Shown here piece by piece: positions 36,303 through 44,643 of a stretch of 64,000 nt of DNA; within the stretch, counting starts at the first letter, position 1, and the number at the start of each line of letters is the position of its first letter. A program made the translations under genes and the position numbers. The notes under the pieces were generated by a model that had not been told where the DNA came from, did no database searches, and was given only the letters and a program-made list of their open reading frames with translations. The stretch comes from Stenotrophomonas cyclobalanopsidis (GTDB lineage: Bacteria; Pseudomonadota; Gammaproteobacteria; Xanthomonadales; Xanthomonadaceae). The DNA lies in assembly GCF_008710035.1 (NCBI RefSeq), contig NZ_VYKI01000007.1:111019-175018 (forward strand), read 5' to 3'.

Positions 36303-36887
36303 ATGGCGCGTGGCATCAACAAAGTCATCCTGGTCGGCAACCTCGGCAACGACCCGGACGTGAAGTACACCCAGGGCGGCATGGCGATCACCCGCATCAG
36401 CCTGGCCACCACCAGCGTCCGCAAGGACAAGGACGGCAACCAGCAGGAGCGCACCGAGTGGCACCGCGTGGTGTTCTTCGGCAAGCTCGGCGAAATCGCC
36501 GGCGAATACCTGCGCAAGGGCAGCTCGGTCTACGTCGAAGGCAGCCTGCGCTACGACAAGTACACCGGCCAGGATGGCGTGGAGAAGTACTCCACCGACA
36601 TCATCGCCGACGAAATGCAGATGCTGGGCGGCCGCGGTGAAGGAGGCGGTGGCGGCGGTGGTGGCAACTTCGGCGGCGACCGTCCGCAGCGCCAGCAGGC
36701 CCCGCGCCAGGAATACGGCGGCGGTGGCGGCCAGCGTGGCGGCCAGGGTGGTGGTTACGGCAACCAGGGCGGTGGCCAGGGCGGCTACGGCAACCAGGGC
36801 GGCGGCAACCAGGGTGGCAACCAGCGCCCGCAGCCGCAGCAGGCACCGCCGATGGACGACTTCGCTGACGACGATATTCCGTTCTAG
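36303..36887 (+). CDS. ssb: Single-stranded DNA-binding protein
   Basis: A 194-residue SSB that coats single-stranded DNA in replication and repair. The OB-fold covers residues 1-110 ([22 protein letters not shown]... [18 protein letters not shown]). A long Gly/Gln-rich linker with YGNQGGG repeats follows, then the acidic tip DFADDDIPF that binds partner proteins. The gene ends at a strong terminator and is the last chromosomal gene before the accessory island. Confidence 0.97.
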   Translation: MARGINKVILVGNLGNDPDVKYTQGGMAITRISLATTSVRKDKDGNQQERTEWHRVVFFGKLGEIAGEYLRKGSSVYVEGSLRYDKYTGQDGVEKYSTDIIADEMQMLGGRGEGGGGGGGGNFGGDRPQRQQAPRQEYGGGGGQRGGQGGGYGNQGGGQGGYGNQGGGNQGGNQRPQPQQAPPMDDFADDDIPF

Positions 36888-36921
36888 GAAATACCTAAGT
36901 AATAAAGGTTGAAATAGACCG

Positions 36922-36959
36922 AGGAGGAGCCCTATCCATGGGGCTCCTCCTTTTTTTTT
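36922..36959 (+). terminator. Rho-independent terminator of ssb
   Basis: The stem AGGAGGAGCCC/GGGCTCCTCCT (seven- to eight-base loop) is followed by a run of nine T. Confidence 0.92.
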
Positions 36960-37002
36960 ACCTTCTCGACCCGGTAAGAAAAATGGGTATAGTCATGCAT
37001 AC

Positions 37003-37667
37003 GTGAAATCAGGCGAGCAAGGGACGATGCCCAAGCTGTCGGTCCATGTAATGCAAAGCGGTGAGCGCGTTCCAATGCTCCAAGACGAGCTGGGGCTGCC
37101 GCTGTTCTATCCCACGTTGTTCGCGACCTCCCAGCTACGAAATGCTGCGGTCGCAGTGAACACCATACGCAACAAGCTTGCCGATCTCATCGTGTTGCTC
37201 CGTTGGCAGGCTGCGAGTCGTCGGGATCTGGTTTCGGAGTTCCGGGCCGGGCGCTTTCTGACCATCGCGGATGTAGTTTCGCTGCGGGACTTCGCCAAGC
37301 TTGATATGCGGAACTGGAAGCTCGATGAACCGGGCATGGAAAGGCCAAGCGGTCGAGTCCTGGAATTTCTGGAGGCAAGGCTTGCTCCGAGCCGAGCGCA
37401 AGCCGCAATTGGCCCACAGCAGCATTTCAATCGTCTAACTACGTTTGCCGACTACCTGGAGTTCACGGCTAACGTTATTACGCAGTGCGAGGGATCCCCT
37501 CAATTCGGGCAAGAAATTGCACGGAAGGCCCCTTCCTGCATTGGACCGCGCATCGCGCCCGCGCGCAGTCGACAGACCAAAGTAGGAACTTGCCGATAGA
37601 CGACATATGGCACCCATCACGCGGTTGGAGAGACGGTCCAAACTTCGAATTTTCAACTCCTCAATGA
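37003..37667 (+). pseudogene. Remnant of a tyrosine-recombinase-type integrase (N-terminal part)
   Basis: The first 190 residues or so read like the SAM-like N-terminal domain of island integrases (LGLPLFYPTLFATSQLRNAAV, then VNTIRNKLADLIVLLRW and HFNRLTTFADYLEFTA). The frame ends early at 37599. A neighbouring frame continues with RARAQSTDQSRNLPIDDIW, so a frameshift at about 37500-37560 is likely, and similarity then stops. No catalytic domain (Arg...His-X-X-Arg...Tyr) is present. The GTG at 37003 or ATG at 37027 would be the start. It marks the left side of the island. Confidence 0.65.
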
Positions 37668-37724
37668 CATGGGGAGGGGCGCGTCTGCAATTTCCCGGAT
37701 GGGTTTCATCGCCGGGCTTGTCGC

Positions 37725-38170
37725 TTACCAGCACTCCTCGGCACTCCAAGGAGAAAAGTCTTGCCTGGCGGCTTCCAGTACGAGATCTGGATCCAAAGCG
37801 AGTACCGCTGATGGCGTTCCCCCAGACAGACGAGCATGTGGCGCGATCAGCCATTCGATTTCCTGCCAACCGGATGTGATTTTTCCATCTGAGATGCCAT
37901 ATGGACCTCGTAGAAGCGTCAGCAGCTCTGAGAGGCCTCTCAAGGCGTCCCGGTTGGGGCGAGCTGCCACTTGGGGAAGAGATAGAGCTTCCGTTCTGCG
38001 ATCCAGACCCCAAGCACGCTTCCAGATTGCAGGCACTGCATCAGCGTCCAGTTCCGGCGGGTGTCCGGGCTTAGCAGAGCTTCGAACGTTGCTGCATCGA
38101 GCCAGCCCGCCGCAGCATCTGCCCTGGCTTGAGCAGATGCGGTCGTTTCCACTGGTAAGTCCTTGCACAT
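37725..38170 (-). pseudogene. Frameshifted gene resembling MbcA/ParS-type antitoxin proteins
   Basis: Two overlapping frames make one protein. The first reads MCKDLPVETTASAQARADA, then GWLDAATFEALLSPDTRRNW and AERKLYLFPKWQLAP. After a single missing base in a run of C near 37955-37965, the second continues with NRDALRGLSELLTLLRGPYG, then LSGGTPSAVLALDPDLVLEA and AARQDFS to the stop. The C-terminal GGTPSAVLALDPDLVLEAAR resembles the toxin-binding segment of MbcA/ParS antitoxins; I do not see the toxin. Restoring one C would give about 148 residues. Confidence 0.5.
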
Positions 38171-38531
38171 AAGGTGCCTGCTAGCTGAGCTGCTCCCCCT
38201 AAGGATGCCACGGTGTGTCACTCAGGTAACCTGTGGGGGAAATGTCTCCTTCCCTTAGCTAACCCGTGGGGGAAACGTCTCAACTATCAAGCCGGCAGGT
38301 TACTTGGCCAGCCGTGTACGCTTGCGCCTCTAGTAGCGCGGTGCTGAACTGCCGATCGTCGCTACTGAAGGAGCCAGGAGCGCGCAGATGAATCGGAATC
38401 TCCGCGGCCCTTGGCGCGGCATCCTCCACCTTGGGCGGAAATGAAAATCGAAGTGCATGTTGACCGAGGGAATCAAGCATGCTCGCAAGGTCTCAAGCGT
38501 AGTCCTTGGTCGAATTGGCAGCCATGCTGTC
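38171..38531. other. Non-coding stretch with a 22-bp direct repeat
   Basis: No convincing gene. It holds the direct repeat 38227-38248 / 38260-38281. A 66-codon open frame on the minus strand (38280-38480) has no recognisable features. Confidence 0.5.
38227..38281. repeat. 22-bp direct repeat, 33-bp period
   Basis: TAACC(T/C)GTGGGGGAAA(T/C)GTCTC occurs at 38227-38248 and 38260-38281 with two differences. Spaced repeats of this kind are found at the ends of some insertion sequences as transposase-binding sites, so this may be an IS end left behind. Confidence 0.7.
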
Positions 38532-39320
38532 TCAGGTCTCCAGTAGTCGGTTGGTGTTGGTACGATCTTCCGCAGTAAACGAGGAGCCGTGATAGCGCTC
38601 CATCCAGTTCATCATGGCGGTAATCATGCTATGCGCAATCACGCGAGCTTCGAGCGTGTCGACCGATAGGATTACATTGAAGATCATGCCGGCTTGGAGT
38701 GCTAGCTTTGCGTGCTCTTCCAGTAGGGCGCGCAGCTGCTTGAGTTCCATGTAAGGACCGGCGGTCGCGTCCTTGCCGTTTGGACACAGTAGCTGTAGTC
38801 CTTCAATCGTAGGGTGTGTAGCCAGCTTAGAAAACTTGGAGTAAATAGCGCCGCGCTTACTTGGGCCCTTGCCCATAGCGTCGTCCAATGCTTTTCGTAC
38901 CTTCCATGGCTTGAAGGTATCCTTGCGGGCGCGCTCGTCGCCAATGCGCCACACCTCTACCAGCTCAGGCCTTAGTCGGAAGTACTCCACCAGGCTGACG
39001 GTTTCAATGACATCACGCTGCACCATAGCGGCCGCTTGGAAGTAGCCCGAGGCAATGAGCTTCCAAGCCGCGCCCATGTCACTGAAAACGCGAGCGCCCA
39101 ATTGGAGGACGGCACGCTCGTCGTCGGTGGTATTGGGGCCGTGATGCATCGTGTAGTGCAGCAAGTCCATGGCCCTCTCAGTGACCGCCACGTGGTCTTT
39201 CAGATCGGCATGCTCGGCGATCCAGCGCAGCGCAATCTGGCGGAGCTGCTCTTCTTGAGCATGAAGCCCTAGGAGGTTGACGGGTAAGCTCATGCTGGGC
39301 GTTTCCTTTGTCAATGCCAA
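38532..39320 (-). CDS. Hypothetical helical protein (possibly DUF5677-like)
   Basis: A 262-residue, mostly helical soluble protein. The segment GYFQAAAMVQRDVIETVSLVEYF and the later KFSKLATHPTIEGLQLL remind me of DUF5677-type proteins, but I cannot name the family with confidence. The start may be MALTKETPS (39320) or MSLPVNLLGL (39293). Lower GC and less biased third positions than the core genes mark it as imported. It is in the same direction as the HEPN-like gene, with a 24-bp gap, so the two may form one operon. Confidence 0.6.
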   Translation of the reverse strand: MALTKETPSMSLPVNLLGLHAQEEQLRQIALRWIAEHADLKDHVAVTERAMDLLHYTMHHGPNTTDDERAVLQLGARVFSDMGAAWKLIASGYFQAAAMVQRDVIETVSLVEYFRLRPELVEVWRIGDERARKDTFKPWKVRKALDDAMGKGPSKRGAIYSKFSKLATHPTIEGLQLLCPNGKDATAGPYMELKQLRALLEEHAKLALQAGMIFNVILSVDTLEARVIAHSMITAMMNWMERYHGSSFTAEDRTNTNRLLET

Positions 39321-39344
39321 TGGGGCGGGTGCGGCAACATCTTT

Positions 39345-39842
39345 CTATGGTCGGAGCCGCTGGAGTTCCAGCAGCTCCAGCAGCAGGGCAGCAACTTCCT
39401 CCGCGGCAATAACCCATTCCTCGTCGTCGCCCTGATGGGGCTCTTGCAACGGGTCCTCCTTGCCGCCGTGGAAAAGGTTGTTGCGCACCCGCCGCATAGC
39501 GACTACCAGGGCTTCGGCGTCGTTGTGCGGCAGGTTGCTGTCCTCGTAGTTAGCGGTCAACGAGCCATCGGCGGCCACCCGCACGAATTGAATCTGGGGC
39601 CGGTTTCGAGTACCACCTAGTAGCTTGGCCCGTGCTGGTTTGGATACTTGGTCGAGGAAGTCCGCTGGATGTAGCGCGGCCACCGCGCGATCAAAGTTCG
39701 GCCAATCCACCTTCGCCTTCGCCCGCTGGTTTCTCCGTGGATTGCGATCAGCAGCTAGGAAGCCCGGGATGCGCTTAAGGCTGAATTCCAGCATCCCGAA
39801 GGCGCGGAGCAAGGCGAAGGCACTGGCGTCAGAGGCAGGCAT
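39345..39842 (-). CDS. HEPN-like protein (RX4H motif)
   Basis: A 165-residue protein starting MPASDASAFALLRAFGMLEF; an in-frame ATG at 39926 would add 28 residues. Residues 117-127 read RRVRNNLFHGG, with R120 and H125 in the RX4-6H pattern that forms the RNase centre of HEPN domains, and the flanking helices fit the fold. HEPN proteins act as toxins, in abortive-infection systems, or as non-catalytic partners. No MNT or other cognate antitoxin is visible. Confidence 0.62.
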   Translation of the reverse strand: MPASDASAFALLRAFGMLEFSLKRIPGFLAADRNPRRNQRAKAKVDWPNFDRAVAALHPADFLDQVSKPARAKLLGGTRNRPQIQFVRVAADGSLTANYEDSNLPHNDAEALVVAMRRVRNNLFHGGKEDPLQEPHQGDDEEWVIAAEEVAALLLELLELQRLRP

Positions 39843-40091
39843 GACCGCATTGTAGCCGAGGGCTGGACCGCCAAACCTAGCCGGGAAAGGCTTTCCATTC
39901 AATTGGATACGGGGAGGGCTCGGCATCCGCGCCCTAATTGGCCATAATCGGCCGAGAGCTTAGTGGGCCGTAGTACGTAAGAGACCGGAAAAGGCGCGTA
40001 CGCGCAAGGGGGGGGTTAGGGATGGTTTGGCTTGCCCGCGAGCCCGCTGCTGCCGCGATTCTTCGTGTTTGTACTGATGGAGTAATTCGTC

Positions 40092-40820
40092 ATGTCTGAT
40101 CTTCTCGATGTCAAGGCGCTTCAGTTCTTCTTTGGTCCTCATTTTAACGTTGAAGTCGCAATGCATGCTTTTTCGAATTATGAAAAGGTTGCTTCCCTCG
40201 AGCGCGAATTGCTCGAGTCTGTAGAGCAGGGGGTAGCACATACAGGTATTCAGTTGGTGGGATATCAGGATGTTGATTCGGGACTGTCAACGGCGATGCT
40301 GATGCAGCATCCAGGTGAGATGAGTGGCGCAAGCTTCTTCGCGGAGAGTAGGCATCGATTGTTCGGTGGTAGCACATTGATTTGTGTGCCTTTGGCATTC
40401 TGCTCGTCTCTCTTCTCTCCGCAGGGAGACCATCTGGTTTACCGACACACGTACAAGCGAGCGTCCTTCACTTCGGAGGAGATTGATAGGCTGATGACCA
40501 GCGGCACGGACGAGCAGAGGTTGAAAGCTTTTGTATTCACAAAATGCAGGCTTGGCTACGAGACGATCCCTGGTATGACCTACGTGGGGATGACGCGCCG
40601 ATCTTGGCAGAAGAGGTACTTGGAGCACGTTGAGGATGCACTGAATAGTTCTTCTTCCAGATATCTACATGAGGCTATTCGAAACATGCAGGGCCAGAAG
40701 GTTATCTGTGTGCATGATGTGTCTGGGTATGGAATGACCCAAGATGCTGCAAAGGCTTACGAGTCGAAGCTGATACAGGCGTCTTCTCTGTGGCCGCGCG
40801 GCCTCAACATGAAGGTGTGA
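40092..40820 (+). CDS. Protein with C-terminal GIY-YIG-like nuclease domain
   Basis: A 242-residue protein of two parts. Residues 1-145 match nothing I recognise. Residues 148-242 read like a GIY-YIG nuclease: a TYVGMT strand with Y164, R170, a helix with H179 (RYLEHVEDAL), E224 (AYESKLIQA) and N239. The short GMTYVGMT replaces the canonical GIY...YIG spacing, as in reduced members. There is no ribosome site of note. It faces the two leftward genes and probably belongs with the downstream 451-residue protein gene, 274 bp away. Confidence 0.6.
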   Translation: MSDLLDVKALQFFFGPHFNVEVAMHAFSNYEKVASLERELLESVEQGVAHTGIQLVGYQDVDSGLSTAMLMQHPGEMSGASFFAESRHRLFGGSTLICVPLAFCSSLFSPQGDHLVYRHTYKRASFTSEEIDRLMTSGTDEQRLKAFVFTKCRLGYETIPGMTYVGMTRRSWQKRYLEHVEDALNSSSSRYLHEAIRNMQGQKVICVHDVSGYGMTQDAAKAYESKLIQASSLWPRGLNMKV

Positions 40821-41094
40821 CTGGTGCCACCCTTTCTTTAGGCTGCCGAACGCCTAGTCGGCAACGATATCCTGCTCCCCGATGGCGTTGGTTCTGTCTG
40901 GCTTCGCGTAGGGCGGTTCCAATCATGATGACCAGAGGGCTGCCAGTTGACGCCAGAGTGTTCGGTGATTGATATGGATGGGGGCTGACACAGCTAGCAT
41001 CAAGAAGGTCATTGTGCATGCAGAAGCCAAAGTGCGCCGTAGATTCATATGACATGAAAGAGTACTCCACCGCTGCTAAGCGTTGCCCACCGTA

Positions 41095-42450
41095 ATGACT
41101 CAATTCGTCTTCTCACGTCGTGATTTGCAGATAAGAATCAAACGCCTGCAGGGCGTTCTTTCTAACGAACAGCTTTGCGGAATAGTCAAGAAGCTCAATA
41201 CACCCAACGAGCAGCGCTTCCCCACGATGTGGGAGCTTGTTGTCCTGGATGCGTTTGCGCAGGTAGCCTCGGTTCGTCATGAGGCTCCTCTTCCCTCGGG
41301 GAAGTGCCCTGATCTTCTCGTTAATTACCAATCGGCGGCGGGAGAAGGGCTTGTGGTAGTCGGCGACATCCTTGCCGTTTCGGACAGGGGCTTGGACGAA
41401 AGGAACCCGGTCGACGTGCTTTTTGAGCAAACTCCCGTCTTGGCGAGAAAGCATGGTGTTGATCCTGTGAAGCTCGCTTACAGGATCAATGGCGGGCGAA
41501 CGGGTAAGCGAGGCCAGGTCAAAGTCCAGCTGGCCCTTCCGATCAGAGGCCAAATGATTTCGCTGTTGCATCGTGAGGTCGTCCCTTGGCTCAAAGCGAT
41601 CAACTTGAAGCCGCACGAGCACGACGTATTCAAGCCATCCGACAAGAATTTCGATTTTTCAATCACTTACGATCCCGCTCAAACGACCACCATGGGAAGC
41701 TACACCAGTTACGATGTGGCGCCTTCAAAGGAGGTCAATCCGCTCTACAAAGCGCTCAAAGCGAAGACTGGCCAGCTAGAAGGCGTTCAAGAGGGAGCAT
41801 TCAAACTCTTGGTGGCATGCGATGGTGATTGCGGTCTGTTTCGCAGTAATGTTTCGATGACATCGATCGGCGGTACCTTTACCGACCGACAGGTCGTCGA
41901 CCATTTCTTGACCAAGCATTCAAGCATTGACGGCGTGCTTCTCATTGGCGTTGAGGAAAAGCGCGACTTCGTCTCCGCCCAGACGGATAGAAAGCTACGC
42001 TTTGACCTCAGGGTACGTGGCTCTATCGATCCCGCACACCTCACATCTCCCCACGCGGAGCTCGATGAACTGATTAAGCGTGCCTTGATTCATTTTCCCA
42101 AGCCGCAGCTGGCACCTTACAACGCGTCTCGTCGCTGCCTAGATCAAGAGACCAGTGAAAGACCCCAAGTCCGATATCGATTTACAACCGGAGGAGTAGG
42201 TGGTATGAGCGTTAGCATTTCTTCTCGGGACCTGATGCAGCTGCTATCTGGAAACTTGTCACAGGAGGACTTCTGCAAGGCGTATCGGTTCGATGCCCAA
42301 CAGGTCAATCCCTTTGCGCTGGCCCTCTCTCAGGGTCGCTTGATCCAAGGTGCCTCATTGAGCAGGTTGGATGGCGATGACGATCTGGTGACCTTCGAAT
42401 TTGGCGAGATTGATCCGGCCATCGCGCCGTTCTTCATGCCTATGGATTAG
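41095..42450 (+). CDS. Unassigned 451-residue island protein
   Basis: I do not recognise this protein. The N-terminal part has FPTMWELVVLDAFAQVA (residues 43-59) followed by LPSGKCPDLLVNY and then LVVVGDILAVSDRGLDERNP. This E...PD...(D)XX layout resembles a PD-(D/E)XK nuclease core, although the expected lysine is not obvious. A Lys/Arg-rich middle, a mixed 230-330 region and a C-terminal domain after about residue 365 (RYRFTTGGVGGMSVSISSRD) follow. It starts at the ATG at 41095; a TTG four codons earlier is possible. There are no membrane segments. Confidence 0.6.
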   Translation: MTQFVFSRRDLQIRIKRLQGVLSNEQLCGIVKKLNTPNEQRFPTMWELVVLDAFAQVASVRHEAPLPSGKCPDLLVNYQSAAGEGLVVVGDILAVSDRGLDERNPVDVLFEQTPVLARKHGVDPVKLAYRINGGRTGKRGQVKVQLALPIRGQMISLLHREVVPWLKAINLKPHEHDVFKPSDKNFDFSITYDPAQTTTMGSYTSYDVAPSKEVNPLYKALKAKTGQLEGVQEGAFKLLVACDGDCGLFRSNVSMTSIGGTFTDRQVVDHFLTKHSSIDGVLLIGVEEKRDFVSAQTDRKLRFDLRVRGSIDPAHLTSPHAELDELIKRALIHFPKPQLAPYNASRRCLDQETSERPQVRYRFTTGGVGGMSVSISSRDLMQLLSGNLSQEDFCKAYRFDAQQVNPFALALSQGRLIQGASLSRLDGDDDLVTFEFGEIDPAIAPFFMPMD

Positions 42451-42752
42451 CCCCCCCTGTGCAATGTGCGCCGTGCACCACGGGTTGTGACTGGTTAGCG
42501 ATCTGGTGAGTGGCAGCTATAGACAGCGGACGTGTCACTGGGGTGATCCACTGATTTGGTCCAATTGGTTGAAAAAGATCAGTTGACTGTTCCTTCAGGT
42601 CATTGATTTAATTGGGTTTGCGGCCAAATGCAATTTTGATTTAAGTACCTCAGGTGTACACAACCGTTCTGACGCGCGCCTGGCATCAGCCAGCAGAAAA
42701 CCCCGGCAAGGCCCTGCGCCTGCCGGGGTTTTTTATGAGCATTGTGCTGGGA
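42451..42752. other. AT-rich right flank of the island
   Basis: No gene. The sequence is clearly AT-richer up to about 42650 and then returns to core composition, so the island boundary is probably near 42640-42670. A strong bidirectional terminator follows. I could not find a direct repeat matching the left flank after ssb. Confidence 0.5.
42697..42734. terminator. Bidirectional rho-independent terminator
   Basis: CCCCGGCA/TGCCGGGG forms an 8-bp stem, flanked by AAAA on the left and TTTTTT on the right, so it can stop transcription from the island and from the leftward SDR gene. Confidence 0.85.
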
Positions 42753-43502
42753 TCACCCAGCCGCGCTCATCCACTCCACCGCGTCATCGCCCCCGGGACT
42801 ACGCATCGGCGCGTTCTCGTCGGTCGCCGCGCGCCACACTGCTTCTGCCACGGCCTCCGGCGTGGTCACCGGGCCGCTGCTGTCGCGGAAGCCGGCCAGC
42901 ACGCCCTGCAGCAGCGGCCCATAGGCCGGGTGCTCCATGCCGCCCAGATGCGGGAACGCGTTCTCGCCGAACCGCGTGGTCGGCGAGCGCCCGGGCAGTA
43001 CCAGGCGCACGCGCACGCCCAGCGGTGCGACTTCGATGGCCAATGATTCGGTGAAAGCATTCACCGCCGCCTTGCTGGCGCTGTAGACGCCCACCAGCGG
43101 CAGCGCCTTCACTGTCACCGTGGAGGTCACGTTGACGATCACGCCGTCGCCGCGCTCGCGCATCTGCGGCAGCACGGCCTGGGTCATCGCCAGCGTGCCC
43201 AGCGTGTTGGTGTCGAACAGGGCGCGGGCGGTTTCCATCGGGGTCAGTTCCACCGGCACCGGTGCGCCGAACCCCGCATTGTTGACCAGCACGTCGATCG
43301 GGCCGGCCTCGGCGATGGCCCGCGCGATGCTGGCCGGGTCGGTGATGTCCAGGGCGAGCACGCGCAGGTGCGCGGACACGGGCAGCAGATCGGCGCGCGG
43401 TGTGCGCATGGTGGCGATGACCTTCCAGCCACGGTCGAGGAACAGGCGGGCGGTTTCCAGCCCGAAGCCGGAGGAACAGCCAGTGATCAGTACGGTTTGC
43501 AT
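42753..43502 (-). CDS. Short-chain dehydrogenase/reductase (SDR)
   Basis: A 249-residue classical SDR that oxidises or reduces an alcohol/ketone with NAD(P). The cofactor loop TGCSSGFG is at residues 7-14 and NNAG at 74-77. The catalytic residues are S127, Y140 and K144 (YSASK). The substrate is unknown. It diverges from an AraC-family regulator by a 61-bp gap, and such pairs are usually regulator-target. Confidence 0.92.
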   Translation of the reverse strand: MQTVLITGCSSGFGLETARLFLDRGWKVIATMRTPRADLLPVSAHLRVLALDITDPASIARAIAEAGPIDVLVNNAGFGAPVPVELTPMETARALFDTNTLGTLAMTQAVLPQMRERGDGVIVNVTSTVTVKALPLVGVYSASKAAVNAFTESLAIEVAPLGVRVRLVLPGRSPTTRFGENAFPHLGGMEHPAYGPLLQGVLAGFRDSSGPVTTPEAVAEAVWRAATDENAPMRSPGGDDAVEWMSAAG

Positions 43503-43563
43503 CGTGTACGCCTTCAGCAGGAACGAGTGACCATGGTCGGCCCCGCTGGATGGACGCGCTACA

Positions 43564-44496
43564 ATGAAACGTCCATATTTCCTCGTCGAGCGTCCAGTGT
43601 CATCCGATCCGCTGTCCGACGTCGTGGCCCTGCTGCAGCCCACGGCACGCTTCTCCAAGCGCGTCGAGGCCGCTGGCGAGTGGTGTGTGCGGCGCGAAGG
43701 CGAAGGCGAGCCGTTCTACATGGCGGTGCTGCACGGGCAATGCCGGCTGTCGGTGGAGGGGGGCGCGCCGATCACCCTGCAGGCCGGCGATTTCGTGCTG
43801 GTGCCAGCCCTGCACGAGCTGGTCAATACCAGCATGCAGGCGCCGGCGGACATCACGCCGAGCCTGCCGGTGCGTATCGCCGAAGGCCACTTCCGGGTAG
43901 GCAGCCTCGATGGACCCGTGGCGCTGTGCGCGCAGATCGGACACTGCGGATTCGCTTCGCCCGATGCGGCCCTGCTGGTGTCGTTGCTGCCGCGGCTGCT
44001 GCATGTACGCGGTGAGCCGCGCCTGGCCACGTTGGTGCAGATGGTGGGTGAGGAAGCGCGTGCGCAGCGACCGGCGCGTGATGTCGTGTTGGAACGCCTG
44101 CTGGAAGTGCTGCTGATCGAGGCGCTGCGCAGCGGCATGGACAGCGTGGGGGGCAGTGGGCTGGTCCGCGGGCTGGGCGATGAGCGGCTCGCTGGCGCAT
44201 TGCGTGCCCTGCATGCGCGCCCACAGCACGCGTGGACGGTGGAGGCGCTGGCAGGGCAGGCGACGATGTCGCGCTCGGGTTTCGCCGCGCGTTTCATGCA
44301 GGTGGTGGGTGTGGCTCCCATGGAATACCTGCTGCACTGGCGCATGGCACTGGCCAAGCGCCTGCTCAACGATCGCTCGCTGAGCCTGGAACAGGTCGCC
44401 GAGCGGGTCGGCTATGCCAGCGCGGTCACCTTCGGTGCGGCGTTCGCGCGGTTGGTGGGCATGCCACCGGCGCGTTTCGCGCGCATGCGTGGTTGA
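43564..44496 (+). CDS. AraC-family transcriptional regulator
   Basis: A 310-residue activator with an N-terminal cupin-like sensor domain (FYMAVLHGQCRLSVEGGAPITLQAGDFVLVP at about 50-80) and two C-terminal helix-turn-helix motifs (WTVEALAGQATMSRSGFAARF and LSLEQVAERVGYASAVTFGAAFARLVGMPPARF). The arrangement matches the AraC family with a Cupin_6-type sensor. It probably controls the divergent SDR gene (inference). A GTG at 43600 (VSSDPLSD) is an alternative start. Confidence 0.9.
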   Translation: MKRPYFLVERPVSSDPLSDVVALLQPTARFSKRVEAAGEWCVRREGEGEPFYMAVLHGQCRLSVEGGAPITLQAGDFVLVPALHELVNTSMQAPADITPSLPVRIAEGHFRVGSLDGPVALCAQIGHCGFASPDAALLVSLLPRLLHVRGEPRLATLVQMVGEEARAQRPARDVVLERLLEVLLIEALRSGMDSVGGSGLVRGLGDERLAGALRALHARPQHAWTVEALAGQATMSRSGFAARFMQVVGVAPMEYLLHWRMALAKRLLNDRSLSLEQVAERVGYASAVTFGAAFARLVGMPPARFARMRG

Positions 44497-44581
44497 TCAC
44501 CTGCGCCTCATTGCCGTTGTGCCCCGCAGCATCAATTTTCGTGCACCGCGTCTTGCAAAAAAAATAATTCCTCCCTTATGG

Positions 44582-44595
44582 TGCAATCGATTGCA
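44582..44595. promoter_or_regulatory. Putative LacI-type operator of the rightward sugar-oxidation operon
   Basis: TGCAATCGATTGCA is a perfect 14-bp palindrome with a central CG, 49 bp before the start of the isomerase gene. An identical copy lies at 53250-53263, next to the LacI-family gene. Confidence 0.8.
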
Positions 44596-44643
44596 TCGCG
44601 GTGAATCATCAATGTTTGCACCGGTTGGGAGGCCGGGAAGTGG

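Noticed and set aside
36994..37003. GCATACGTGA as a fourth copy of the maltose operator
   Set aside because: It matches only half of the 14-mer and lies at the island edge, away from sugar genes.
38280..38480. A 66-codon open frame on the minus strand
   Set aside because: No ribosome site, no family resemblance and no support from neighbours.
39960..40241. A 93-codon open frame on the minus strand overlapping the GIY-YIG gene start
   Set aside because: It is antisense to a better-supported gene and is low in recognisable sequence.
36960..42700. att direct repeats or a tRNA target bounding the island
   Set aside because: I compared the flanks by eye and found no shared repeat and no tRNA-like sequence; a computed search could still find a short core.
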